Shown here piece by piece: positions 25,586 through 33,813 of a stretch of DNA of 64,000 nt. The notes beneath the pieces are model-generated. The model was not told the DNA's origin. It ran no database searches and was given only the letters and a program-made list of their open reading frames with translations. Position 1 is the stretch's first letter. Every line of letters begins with the position of its first letter. The translations under genes and the position numbers were made by a program. Source of the stretch: Microcella frigidaquae (lineage in GTDB: Bacteria > Actinomycetota > Actinomycetes > Actinomycetales > Microbacteriaceae); assembly GCF_014200395.1 (NCBI RefSeq), contig NZ_JACHBS010000001.1:992001-1056000 (forward strand), written 5' to 3'.

Positions 25586-25610
25586 ATCGTAGGGTCGGCC
25601 CGACTAGCAT
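25586..25610. promoter_or_regulatory. Divergent pair of leaderless promoters
   Basis: Minus strand: TACGAT at 25586-25591, six bases before the GTG at 25579. Plus strand: TAGCAT at 25605-25610, seven bases before the ATG at 25618. Two opposite promoters fit in a 38-bp gap. Confidence 0.5.
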
Positions 25611-25617
25611 CGAGCGC

Positions 25618-26049
25618 ATGGCGTTCTGGAAGAAGTCGAGCCCGGTCGACGAGAGCCTGCCGAAGACCGACCGCGGCTCCGGCTCGTTCGACGACTACGT
25701 CGGCGTGCTCGTGCCGAAGAACGCGAAGGTCACCATGCGGCTCGCCAACAGCGACCCGTTCCAGGACGAGCTCGCCGCCCTGGCCGGCGAAGACCCCGAA
25801 CTGCTCACCACGGCGACCCCCGCCCGCACGCTCGACCAGGAGCGCGTCGACGCGCCCATCGAGGTGCGGATCTTCTCGGGCCGTCGCGTCAGCGGGCCGG
25901 TCGGGTTCGTGCCGCGCGGGCTCGAGAGCCTCTACGACGAGGCCGTGCGGCGGCTCGACGGGCGCGGGGCCAAGCCGCGCATCCCGGTCGCGGTGGTGCA
26001 GACCAAGCACGGGTACCGGCTCGATCTGCTCATGGGGCAGACGAAGTAG
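25618..26049 (+). CDS. Conserved hypothetical protein
   Basis: 143-residue soluble protein, not recognised. After a short Lys/Ser-rich start (MAFWKKSSPVDESLPK) it has FDDYVGVLVPKNAKVTMRLA, a central acidic helix (DELAALAGEDPELL), and a C-terminal half with beta-like RIFSGRRVSGPVGFVPRGLE and RIPVAVVQTKHGYRLDLLMG. The VGFVPRGLE segment is reminiscent of HIRAN-like small beta domains, but I would not assign it. It is probably leaderless, and its stop is 21 bp from the convergent ABC-F gene. Confidence 0.75.
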   Translation: MAFWKKSSPVDESLPKTDRGSGSFDDYVGVLVPKNAKVTMRLANSDPFQDELAALAGEDPELLTTATPARTLDQERVDAPIEVRIFSGRRVSGPVGFVPRGLESLYDEAVRRLDGRGAKPRIPVAVVQTKHGYRLDLLMGQTK

Positions 26050-26070
26050 CGCAGCGCCCGCTCGCGCGCG

Positions 26071-27963
26071 CTAGCCGAGCAGCTCGCCCAGCTCGAGCCA
26101 GCGGTGCTCCAACTGCTCGACTTCGGCCTGCACGGCTTGAAGCTCGGCGTTGCGCGCGGCGAGACCCTCGTAGTCGCTCATGTCGTGCTCGGCGAGCAGC
26201 ACGTGCAGGGCATCCGTCTGCGCGGTGAGCTTCTCGATGCGGCGCTCGATGCTCGCGAGCTCCTTCTCGGCGGCGCGGCGCTCGGCGCCGGAGAGGGCCG
26301 GGGCGGAGGGCGCGGCATCGGGCACTCGCGAATCCACGGAACGGTCGGGGGATGCTGCGCCGGAGCCTCGCGAATCCACGGAAGCGGCGCTCGCGCCCGT
26401 CACCGAGGCCACGGTGGCGCGACCCGCACCCTGCGCCGGCCCGGCCGCGGTCGCCGCCAGGCGCAGGTATTCGTCGACCCCGCCGGGCAGGTGCCGCAGG
26501 CGGCCGACCCCGTCCGGCCCGGGCAGCACGGCGTACTGCTGGTCGGTGACGCGCTCGAGCAGGTAGCGATCGTGCGACACCACGATGAGGGTGCCCGGCC
26601 ACGAGTCGAGCAGGTCTTCGATCGCGGCGAGCATGTCGGTGTCCATGTCGTTGGTGGGCTCGTCCATGATGAGCACGTTCGGCTCGTCGAGCAGGATCAG
26701 CAGCAGTTGGAGGCGGCGCTTCTGCCCACCGCTGAGGTCTTTCACCGGGGTCGACAGCTGCGCCGAGGTGAAGCCGAGCCGCTCGAGCAGCTGGCCCGGT
26801 GTGAGCTCCTTGCCGCCGGCGACGTAGCTCGCGCGCTTGCCGGCGACGAAGGCGCTGACGCGCTCGTTCTCGACCGCGCGCAGGTCTGCCAGCTGCTGGT
26901 CGAGGGTCGCGACGACAACGGTCTTGCCGCGCTTCACCCGACCGCTCGTCGGCTCGAGCGAACCGTCGATGAGCTTCAGCAGCGTCGACTTGCCGGCGCC
27001 GTTCACGCCGAGAATTCCCGTGCGCTCACCGGGCGCGATGCGCCACTCGATGCCGTGCAGCACCGCGCGGTCACCGTACGACACCGAGGCGTCGAGCAGG
27101 TCGATGACGTCCTTTCCGAGCCGCGAGGTGGCCAGCTGGGTGAGCTCGACGGTGTCGCGCAGCGGCGGCACGTCGGCGATGAGCGCGTTCGCCGCCTCGA
27201 TGCGGAACTTCGGCTTCGACGTGCGCGCCGGCGCCCCGCGGCGCAGCCAGGCGAGCTCCTTCTTCATGAGGTTCTGGCGCTTGGCCTCGACCGTCGCGGC
27301 TTGGCGGTCGCGCTCCATGCGCTGCAGCACGTAGGCCGCATAGCCGCCCTCAAAGGGCTCGACGATGCGGTCGTGCACCTCCCACGTGTCAAGGCTCACC
27401 TCGTCGAGGAACCAGCGGTCGTGGGTGACGACGAGCAGGGCGCCCTGCCCGGCCGGCCAGCGCCGCTTCAGATGCTCGGCGAGCCAGGCGACCCCGCCGA
27501 TGTCGAGGTGGTTGGTCGGCTCGTCGAGCACCACGATGTCCCATTCGCGGCTGAGCAGCGCGGCGAGGGCCACGCGGCGGCGCTGACCGCCCGACAGGTC
27601 GTCGACGAGCGTGTGGCCTGGGATGTCCGCGATGAGCCCGGCGAGAACATCCCGCACGTTCCGATCGCCGGCCCACTCGTGCTCGGGCCGATCGCCCACG
27701 ACGGTCTCGAGCACCGTGCGCCCAGTGGCGAGCTCGTCGGCCTGGTCGAGCATGCCGAGCGTGATGCCGCTGCGGCGCGTGACGCGGCCGGCATCGGGCT
27801 GCTGCTTTCCGGCGAGGATGCGCAGCAGGGTCGACTTGCCGTCGCCGTTGCGCCCCACGACGCCGATGCGGTCGCCGTCGCCGATGCCGATCGTCACCCC
27901 GTCGAGCACGACACGGGTGGGGTATTCGACGCGGAGCTGCTCGGCTCCCAGGAGGTGGGCCAT
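26071..27963 (-). CDS. ABC-F family ATPase (Uup-like)
   Basis: 630-residue protein with two ABC ATPase domains and no membrane part, so an ABC-F protein, expected to act at the ribosome. Domain 1: VGRNGDGKSTLLRILAG (Walker A), DDLSGGQRRRVALAALL, VLDEPTNHLDIGGV. Domain 2: LGVNGAGKSTLLKLIDG, DLSGGQKRRLQLLLILL, IMDEPTNDMDTDML. The inter-domain linker (about 205-280) is Arg/Lys-rich, and the C-terminus (about 560-630) forms a coiled coil (ERRIEKLTAQTDALHVLLAE), as in Uup. TAGGCT lies 9 bases before the ATG. The exact ABC-F subfamily cannot be fixed; no antibiotic-resistance claim is supported. Confidence 0.9.
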   Translation of the reverse strand: MAHLLGAEQLRVEYPTRVVLDGVTIGIGDGDRIGVVGRNGDGKSTLLRILAGKQQPDAGRVTRRSGITLGMLDQADELATGRTVLETVVGDRPEHEWAGDRNVRDVLAGLIADIPGHTLVDDLSGGQRRRVALAALLSREWDIVVLDEPTNHLDIGGVAWLAEHLKRRWPAGQGALLVVTHDRWFLDEVSLDTWEVHDRIVEPFEGGYAAYVLQRMERDRQAATVEAKRQNLMKKELAWLRRGAPARTSKPKFRIEAANALIADVPPLRDTVELTQLATSRLGKDVIDLLDASVSYGDRAVLHGIEWRIAPGERTGILGVNGAGKSTLLKLIDGSLEPTSGRVKRGKTVVVATLDQQLADLRAVENERVSAFVAGKRASYVAGGKELTPGQLLERLGFTSAQLSTPVKDLSGGQKRRLQLLLILLDEPNVLIMDEPTNDMDTDMLAAIEDLLDSWPGTLIVVSHDRYLLERVTDQQYAVLPGPDGVGRLRHLPGGVDEYLRLAATAAGPAQGAGRATVASVTGASAASVDSRGSGAASPDRSVDSRVPDAAPSAPALSGAERRAAEKELASIERRIEKLTAQTDALHVLLAEHDMSDYEGLAARNAELQAVQAEVEQLEHRWLELGELLG

Positions 27964-27972
27964 CGGGGGTCA

Positions 27973-27978
27973 AGCCTA
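27973..27978 (-). promoter_or_regulatory. -10 box upstream of the ABC-F gene
   Basis: TAGGCT on the minus strand, 9 bases before the ATG at 27963. Confidence 0.45.
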
Positions 27979-28020
27979 CGGCGCGCGGCTGAGCGCCCTC
28001 GATCCGGCAGAATGGAGGGC

Positions 28021-28641
28021 ATGACCGACGCCGCAGCGCCCGAGCGCGAGCCCGCCGACCAGAATGCGACCACGACGGATGCGGAGGCCGCGGCCGAGCC
28101 GATCGAGACGCTGCCCATCCGCCGCGTGCTGCCGTGGACCCTCCTGTGGGCCGCGGGCATCATCGTGTTCGACCAGGGCACGAAGTTCTGGGCCGAGGCC
28201 ACCCTCGAACGCGGCGTGGGTGTGCCCGTGATCGGCGAGTGGATCCAGTGGCGCTTGGTCTACAACCCCGGCGCCGCGTTCGGTATCGGCGGCGACTTCA
28301 CCTGGATCCTCACGCTGGTCGCCGCGGCGGCCGTGATCGGCATCTCGGTGTTCGTCTCGCGCATCTCAAGCGTGCCGTGGGCGCTCGCGGCGGGCGCGCT
28401 GCTCGGCGGGGCGATCAGCCACCTGGGTGACCGGCTCTTCCGCGAGCCGGGCTTCGCGCGCGGCGAGATCGTCGACTTTATCGACTACTTCGGGTTCTTC
28501 GTCGGCAACGTGACCGACATCGCCCTCGTCGGCGGCGCGATCGCGATCGTGCTGCTGAGCCTTCTCGGCGTCAGCCCGCGACGACCCGTGCGCCGTGAAC
28601 CGGACCCGTCGCCCGCAGCACCGTCAGCCGAGACGCACTGA
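28021..28641 (+). CDS. lspA: Lipoprotein signal peptidase LspA
   Basis: Aspartic protease that cleaves lipoprotein signal peptides in the membrane. The 206-residue protein has a 38-residue acidic N-terminal extension, then four transmembrane helices with family motifs: [38 protein letters not shown] (first catalytic Asp) and [11 protein letters not shown] (second catalytic Asp). Normally these last two read GAIGNLIDR and FNVAD, so the surrounding residues are atypical but both Asp are kept. ATG at 28021 follows CAGAAT by 7 bases. The last 71 bases overlap the convergent ispE. Confidence 0.93.
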   Translation: MTDAAAPEREPADQNATTTDAEAAAEPIETLPIRRVLPWTLLWAAGIIVFDQGTKFWAEATLERGVGVPVIGEWIQWRLVYNPGAAFGIGGDFTWILTLVAAAAVIGISVFVSRISSVPWALAAGALLGGAISHLGDRLFREPGFARGEIVDFIDYFGFFVGNVTDIALVGGAIAIVLLSLLGVSPRRPVRREPDPSPAAPSAETH

Positions 28642-29506
28642 GCGCGACCTGCAGCTCGAGCGCGGCATCCTGATCGGCCGCCAGGAAGGCGACCGTCGGG
28701 CCCGACCCTGACACGATGCCAGCGAGCGCCCCCTGCAGCTCGCCCGTCTCGAGCGTCGCGGCGAGGCTCGGCTCGAGGTGCAGCGCCGGAGCCTGCAGGT
28801 CGTTGTAGAGGTACTCGGCGAGCTGGTGCGGGTCGCCCGCGCGCAGCGCCTGCAGCACCTCAATGTCGACGGTCGGCTGTTCGACGGGCGGCGCGATGTC
28901 GTGCACGTGCCGATCGCGGTGCCGATCGAGCTCGGCGTACACCTCGGGCGTGCTCAGGCCGACGTCGGCGAGGGCAAGTACCCAGTGGAAGGTTCCCTGC
29001 GCGAGCGCGGGCGACAGCTGGTCGCCGCGACCGGTGCCGACGGCGGTGCCGCCCATGAGCGCGAACGGCACGTCGGCCCCGAGCTCGGCCGCGAGGTCGT
29101 GCAGCTCGTCGCGGCTGAGCCCCGTGCCCCACAGGTGGTCGCACGCCACGAGCGTCGCCGCCGCGTCGGCCGAGCCGCCGCCCATACCGCCCGCGATCGG
29201 CACGTGCTTCTCGATCTCGAGCGCCACCCCGCCGCGGTAGTCGGCGACGCGCGCCAGCAGGCGGGCGGCCTTGATAGCGAGGTTCGACCCATCGGTCGCG
29301 AGACCGCGCGTATCGATCGGCCCGCTGAAGCGCACCGAGAAGTCGTCGGCCGGGCGGGCGGAGACCTCCTCGAAGAGCGAGATCGCCTGGTACGCGGTCG
29401 CGACATCGTGGTAGCCGTCGTCCTGCAGCGCACCGACCTTCATGAAGACGTTGATCTTGCCGGGCGCCCGAACGTGCACCGCCTGATCGCGCGCCCCCGA
29501 GCTCAT
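28571..29506 (-). CDS. ispE: 4-diphosphocytidyl-2-C-methyl-D-erythritol kinase
   Basis: GHMP kinase of the MEP isoprenoid pathway. The 311-residue protein shows the N-terminal substrate motif [14 protein letters not shown], the glycine-rich ATP loop [20 protein letters not shown] (about 102-121), and the C-terminal [20 protein letters not shown] lies 6 bases before the ATG. The rsmA gene, which often precedes ispE directly in actinobacteria, is about 2.3 kb upstream here, separated by a methyltransferase and a symporter. It overlaps the lspA 3' end on the other strand. Confidence 0.96.
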   Translation of the reverse strand: MSSGARDQAVHVRAPGKINVFMKVGALQDDGYHDVATAYQAISLFEEVSARPADDFSVRFSGPIDTRGLATDGSNLAIKAARLLARVADYRGGVALEIEKHVPIAGGMGGGSADAAATLVACDHLWGTGLSRDELHDLAAELGADVPFALMGGTAVGTGRGDQLSPALAQGTFHWVLALADVGLSTPEVYAELDRHRDRHVHDIAPPVEQPTVDIEVLQALRAGDPHQLAEYLYNDLQAPALHLEPSLAATLETGELQGALAGIVSGSGPTVAFLAADQDAALELQVALSASRLTVLRATGPVHGARVVAG

Positions 29507-29512
29507 GCCTCC

Positions 29513-29518
29513 ACCCTA
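29513..29518 (-). promoter_or_regulatory. -10 box of ispE
   Basis: TAGGGT on the minus strand, 6 bases before the ATG at 29506; 13 bp away TAGCCT (29532-29537) serves the divergent methyltransferase gene, 9 bases before its ATG. Confidence 0.5.
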
Positions 29519-29546
29519 TGCCGCGCGCGGCTAGCCTGGGCCCACC

Positions 29547-30701
29547 ATGCAGTGCCACTACTTCGACGCCGGCGTGTGCCGCTCGTGCACCTTCATGGGG
29601 CAGCCCTATGCCGAGCAGGTCGCCGGCAAGGAGGCGCTCGCGCGCGGGCTGCTCGCGCCGTTCGGCGCAGCGCACTGGCTGCCCGCGGTGGCGAGCTCCG
29701 AGAGCGGCTTCCGCGCGAAGGCGAAGATGGTCGTCGGGGGCACGGTCGACGCTCCGACCCTCGGCATTCTCGACGCCGCGGGGCGCGGCGTCGACCTGCG
29801 CACCTGCGGCATCATCGCGCCGGGCATCCTCGCGGCCTTCCCCGCGCTCATCGCGAGCATCACCCGCATGGGCCTCGCGCCGTACGAGGTTCCGGCCCGG
29901 CGCGGCGAGCTCAAGCACCTGATCGTCACCGAGGCGGGCGACGGGGCGCTCATGGTGCGGTACGTCGTGCGCACGGAGGGGGCGGTGGCGCGCATCCGTC
30001 GTCACCTGTCCTGGCTGCAGGATGCCCTGCCGCCGCTCGCCGTCATCACCGCGAACCTGCTGCCCGAGCACAAGGCGGTGCTCGAGGGCGAGGTCGAGCA
30101 CGTGCTCACCGAGCGGGACGTGCTGCCGATGGGCGTCGGCGACGTGACCCTGCAGGTGCGGCCGCAGAGCTTCGTGCAGACCAACACCGCCATCGCCGCG
30201 GCTCTCTACCGGCAGGCGCGCGACTGGGTCGACGCGCTCGAACCGGCCTCGGTGTGGGATCTCTACTGCGGCGTCGGCGGGTTCGCGCTGCACAGCGCGG
30301 GCCCCGCGGGCTCGGCGCGCACAGTACTCGGCGTCGAGGTCTCGGCCGACGCGGTGGAGAGCGCCGAGCTCGCGCGCGACGCGCTGTTCGCCGCCGCCGA
30401 CGATCGGCGCCGCATCCGCTTCGTCGCCGCCGACGCGACCGCCTTCGCTCTGGCGGCGGCCCCGGATGCGGTGCCCGCGCTCGTCATCGTCAACCCGCCC
30501 CGCCGCGGGCTCGGAGCCGACCTCGCCGGGTGGCTCGAGCGCCGCGGCCCGGCGCACGTCGTCTACAGCAGCTGCAACGTCGAATCGCTCGCCCGCGACC
30601 TCGCCGCGATGCCCTCGTACCGGGTCGCGCGGGCGCGCGTGCTCGACATGTTCCCGCAGTCGAGCCACTTCGAGGTCATCACTTTGCTCGAGCGCGCCTG
30701 A
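29547..30701 (+). CDS. rlmC: 23S rRNA (uracil-C5)-methyltransferase, RlmC/RumB type
   Basis: SAM-dependent m5U methyltransferase, 384 residues. The N-terminus has the iron-sulfur cluster cysteines (MQCHYFDAGVCRSCTFMG, plus a later Cys in LRTCGIIAPG), without the TRAM domain of RlmD/TrmA-type enzymes. The SAM fold shows VWDLYCGVGGFALHSA and VIVNPPRRGLGADLAGW; the catalytic Cys is in VVYSSCNVESLARDL, and the C-terminus DMFPQSSHFEVITLLER is the family ending. Similarity in length and layout is to RlmC, which targets U747. The exact modified base is inferred. Confidence 0.92.
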   Translation: MQCHYFDAGVCRSCTFMGQPYAEQVAGKEALARGLLAPFGAAHWLPAVASSESGFRAKAKMVVGGTVDAPTLGILDAAGRGVDLRTCGIIAPGILAAFPALIASITRMGLAPYEVPARRGELKHLIVTEAGDGALMVRYVVRTEGAVARIRRHLSWLQDALPPLAVITANLLPEHKAVLEGEVEHVLTERDVLPMGVGDVTLQVRPQSFVQTNTAIAAALYRQARDWVDALEPASVWDLYCGVGGFALHSAGPAGSARTVLGVEVSADAVESAELARDALFAAADDRRRIRFVAADATAFALAAAPDAVPALVIVNPPRRGLGADLAGWLERRGPAHVVYSSCNVESLARDLAAMPSYRVARARVLDMFPQSSHFEVITLLERA

Positions 30702-30716
30702 GCCGTCGGCGCTGCA

Positions 30717-30797
30717 ACAAATCACGGACTTTCGAAGCTTCGAGCGCCTCGACACGCGCCAGAACGAGGTGTGGGCACCCCGAGTTCCGTGATTTGT
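30717..30797. repeat. Intergenic inverted repeat, family R1, copy 2
   Basis: Arms ACAAATCACGGA (30717-30728) and its reverse complement (30786-30797) enclose 57 bases, the same spacer length as at 2119-2209 but with a different interior. It lies between two convergent genes. Confidence 0.85.
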
Positions 30798-30832
30798 GAC
30801 GTCGCCGCGGGGGCCGGGGAGGCGCGCGCCGC

Positions 30833-31825
30833 TCAGTCGGGGGTGAGCACGCTGCGCGACTGGGCGGTGACGCTCGGCACGACGAGCCGGTAGATGCCGA
30901 GCCCGACGACGTCGATCGCGATGCCCAGCACCACGACGAGCGCGACCACGGTGAACCCGTCGGGGAAGGCGAGGGCGACCGGCAGTACGAGCAGACCGTT
31001 GCGCGCTGCGCCGCTGAATGCGACCGACCGCACCTGCGAGATCGGCAGCCCGAAGGCCGTGCCGATGAGGATGCTCACCGGCGCCAGCACGATGAGATAG
31101 ACGCCCAGCAGGGGTGCGACGGCTTCGAGCAGGGCGACCCGCTCGCCTGCACGCGGGATGAGCACGGCGGCCACCACACCGGCGGCGACAGCGGTCGCGG
31201 GGGCCGTGAGTACCGATGCGCGCCGGAGCGCGCCGCCCAGGCGCGGCGCGCGCAGCCCGAGCATCTGCAGCACGGTGACGAGCGCGGCCGGCGCAACGAT
31301 GCCCGCGAGCACGAAGAGGGGCAGGCGCGAGCCGTCGAGCGCGATGAAGTTCTCGGTCGCGGTGAACAGCAGCATGAACGCCGGCACCGTGATCGCCTGC
31401 AGCACGAGCAGCAGGGGCGCGAGCGCCAGCAGCGCCTCGACCGCGCCGCCCGCGCGGCGCAGGAACGTCGCGACCAGACCGACCCCGGGCGCCAGCAGCA
31501 TGAGCAGCAGCCCTGCCTGCAGGTCGGGATCGTTCACCAGGATGCGGCTCAGCACATAGGCGAGCAGCGGTGCGATGGCCAGGTTCAGCAGCAGCACGGC
31601 CCCGAGCAGGCGACGATCGAGCACGGCCCGGCCGAACGAGGCGAGCGGAACATCGAGCAGGGTGATCGCGATCGCCAGCGCGACGACCACCAGCAGCACC
31701 CCGTCGGGTACGCCCGCCGCGGTGGGGACGAGCGCCCCGATGAGCGTCCCCGCCCCGATTCCCGCCAGCACGATGACGATCGTCGCTGCGGGCGTCAGAG
31801 CGCGGGGCGCGGATGCGGGGCTCAC
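30833..31825 (-). CDS. Bile acid:sodium symporter / ACR3-like transporter family protein
   Basis: 330-residue integral membrane protein with about ten hydrophobic helices. It has a BASS/ACR3-like pattern: LLDVPLASFGRAVLDRRLLG, LLLMLLAPGVGLVATFLRRA, and the late motif AFSGAARNGLLVLPVALAFP, which corresponds to the conserved crossover segment of these carriers. The substrate is not evident; arsenite-specific features such as a conserved thiol Cys are absent. Its start overlaps the rsmA stop by 4 bases, so it is the distal gene of the metG-tatD-rsmA operon. Confidence 0.75.
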   Translation of the reverse strand: MSPASAPRALTPAATIVIVLAGIGAGTLIGALVPTAAGVPDGVLLVVVALAIAITLLDVPLASFGRAVLDRRLLGAVLLLNLAIAPLLAYVLSRILVNDPDLQAGLLLMLLAPGVGLVATFLRRAGGAVEALLALAPLLLVLQAITVPAFMLLFTATENFIALDGSRLPLFVLAGIVAPAALVTVLQMLGLRAPRLGGALRRASVLTAPATAVAAGVVAAVLIPRAGERVALLEAVAPLLGVYLIVLAPVSILIGTAFGLPISQVRSVAFSGAARNGLLVLPVALAFPDGFTVVALVVVLGIAIDVVGLGIYRLVVPSVTAQSRSVLTPD

Positions 31826-32700
31826 GCCGCGCCGCCCCCCGGCCGCCCGCCCACGGGCTCGGAGCGCGCCAGCCGCACAAACTCAGCCAGCCCCAGCTGC
31901 TCGCCGCGCGCCGTCGGGTCGAGCCCCGCCGCCTCAAGGGCGGCCGTGGCCGCCGCGCTTGAGCCGTACACCTCGGCGAGCGCCTGCCGCAGCATCTTGC
32001 GCCGCTGCCCGAACGCGGCGTCGACGAGCTCGCCGACGCGCAGGCGCTCGGCTTCGGTTCCGGGGGCGTCGGCACGGGTCATGCCGACGAGCACGCTGTC
32101 GACGTTCGGCACCGGCCAGAACACCTGCCGGCTCACCTGCCCCTCGACCCGCCACTGCCCGTACCAGGCCGCCTTCACGCTCGGCCCGCCGTACACCTTC
32201 GAGCCCGGCTCGGCCGCGAGGCGGTGGCCGACCTCGGCCTGCACCATGACGAGCACGCGGCGGACGCCCGGCTCGAGCGCGAGCAGGTGCAGCAGCACCG
32301 GCACCGAGATGTTGTAGGGCAAGTTCGCGACGAGCGCGGTCGGGCGGTGCCCGCCGGGCGCATCGGGCACGGCATCCACGCGCAGCGCGTCGGCGGTGAC
32401 GACGGCGAGCGCGGCCTCGGGCTGGAGTGCGCCGACCGTCTGCGGCAGCTGAGCGGCGAGCCGCGCATCCACCTCGATCGCGACGACGGGATGCCCCGCC
32501 TCGAGCAGTCCGAGCGTCAGCGAGCCCAGCCCCGGGCCGACCTCGAGCACGGGCTCACCGGGCAGCAGCGCCGCCGTCCCCACGATGCGCCGCACGGTGT
32601 TGGCGTCGTGCACGAAGTTCTGGCCCAGCTTCTTGGTCGGCGTCACATCGAGCAGGGCGGCGAGGTCGCGCACCTCGGCCGGCCCCAGCAGGCCGCTCAT
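31822..32700 (-). CDS. rsmA: 16S rRNA (A1518/A1519-N6)-dimethyltransferase
   Basis: KsgA family, dimethylating two adjacent adenines in helix 45 during 30S maturation. The 292-residue protein has TKKLGQNFVHDANTVRRIVG, the SAM motif VLEVGPGLGSLTLGLLE, and the catalytic NLPYNISVPVLLHLL, with a C-terminal helical domain (QRRKMLRQALAEVYG). Its ATG overlaps the tatD stop (ATGA), which fixes the start against a much longer open frame upstream. Confidence 0.96.
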   Translation of the reverse strand: MSGLLGPAEVRDLAALLDVTPTKKLGQNFVHDANTVRRIVGTAALLPGEPVLEVGPGLGSLTLGLLEAGHPVVAIEVDARLAAQLPQTVGALQPEAALAVVTADALRVDAVPDAPGGHRPTALVANLPYNISVPVLLHLLALEPGVRRVLVMVQAEVGHRLAAEPGSKVYGGPSVKAAWYGQWRVEGQVSRQVFWPVPNVDSVLVGMTRADAPGTEAERLRVGELVDAAFGQRRKMLRQALAEVYGSSAAATAALEAAGLDPTARGEQLGLAEFVRLARSEPVGGRPGGGAA

Positions 32701-33764
32701 CGCTCGCCCGGGTAGTCGGGGCCGGGGTGGTGGTCGGGGCTGCCCTCGTCGGCCGCGTCGAGCGCGGCGGCCTGCGCGGCTGCGGCCAGCTCGCTCGGCG
32801 AGCCCGGAACCTCGTCGGGGCCCGCCCAGGGGTCGCCCGGCGCCGTCACCGGCTCGGCGTCCCACGTGCCGTAGACCTGCTCGCTGTTCGACGCGATGAG
32901 GGCGCACAGCGTCGGCACGTCGGTGCCGAGGTGCTCGGCCATCGCCCGCACCGTGTGCGGCATGAGGTACGGCCCGTTCGGCCGCCCGCGGAACGGGTGC
33001 GGGGTCAAGAAGGGCGCGTCGGTCTCGACGAGCACGAGCTGGCGCGGCATCACCTCGAGCGCCTCACGCAGGTTCGCGGCGTTCTTGAACGTCACCGTTC
33101 CGGCGAAGCTCGCGTACCAGCCGTTGTCGGCGAGAACGCGGGCGAGGTCGGCGTCGCCGCTGAAGCAGTGGAAGACCGTGCGCTCGGGGGCTCCGACGCG
33201 CAGCAGCGTCGCCACGATGTCGTCGTGCGCGTCGCGGTCGTGGATCTGCAGTGCCAGGCCGTGCTTCTTCGCGATGGCGATGTGGGCTTCGAAGGCGGCG
33301 AGCTGCGCGTCGCGTCCGCCCCCCGGCTCGGTGCGGAAGTAGTCGAGGCCGGTCTCGCCGATGGCGACCACGCGGGGCTGCGCGGCCAGCTCGTCGATGA
33401 CCGCGAGAGCGGCATCCAGCTCGCCCGATTCGGCGAGCGCCGGAGCCTCGTTCGGATGCAGGGCGACGGCGGCGAGAACCCGCGGCTCGCGTGCCGCGAC
33501 CGCGGCCGACCAGCGGCTCGTGAGCACGTCGGTTCCCACCTGCACGACGCCGCGCACGCCGACAGCGGATGCCCGATCGAGGTGCTCGCGGTAGTGCAGC
33601 GGGTTCTCGCCGTCGGCGATCTCGAGGTGAGTGTGGTTGTCGTAGACCGGCACCGTCAGCGCTTCGGGGCTCGGCGGGTAGCTGAGGTCGCGCGTCGTGC
33701 CCTCCATGATCGCGCGGGCGCGCACGTGCGGATCAAGCGCGGCGGGGTCGAGCTGCTCAGTCAC
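32697..33764 (-). CDS. tatD: TatD-family metal-dependent hydrolase
   Basis: TIM-barrel DNase-like hydrolase, 355 residues. Metal ligands appear in VYDNHTHLE, the central VAIGETGLDYFRTEP, LALQIHDRDA, TVFHCFSGD, and VLVETDAPFLTPHPFRG. A 40-residue N-terminal extension and a 50-residue Ala/Asp/Pro-rich tail extend the family core. The GTG start is supported by GGAGG seven bases upstream. It lies between metG and rsmA, the standard arrangement in many bacteria. Confidence 0.93.
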   Translation of the reverse strand: MTEQLDPAALDPHVRARAIMEGTTRDLSYPPSPEALTVPVYDNHTHLEIADGENPLHYREHLDRASAVGVRGVVQVGTDVLTSRWSAAVAAREPRVLAAVALHPNEAPALAESGELDAALAVIDELAAQPRVVAIGETGLDYFRTEPGGGRDAQLAAFEAHIAIAKKHGLALQIHDRDAHDDIVATLLRVGAPERTVFHCFSGDADLARVLADNGWYASFAGTVTFKNAANLREALEVMPRQLVLVETDAPFLTPHPFRGRPNGPYLMPHTVRAMAEHLGTDVPTLCALIASNSEQVYGTWDAEPVTAPGDPWAGPDEVPGSPSELAAAAQAAALDAADEGSPDHHPGPDYPGER

Positions 33765-33813
33765 GGTATCGCCTCCGCAATGACCGTACCGCGGGCGGCT
33801 GAGCGGTCTCGCC

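Noticed and set aside
26071..27963. Antibiotic-resistance ABC-F protein
   Set aside because: The linker and C-terminal coiled coil resemble Uup-like housekeeping members; nothing specific supports a resistance role.
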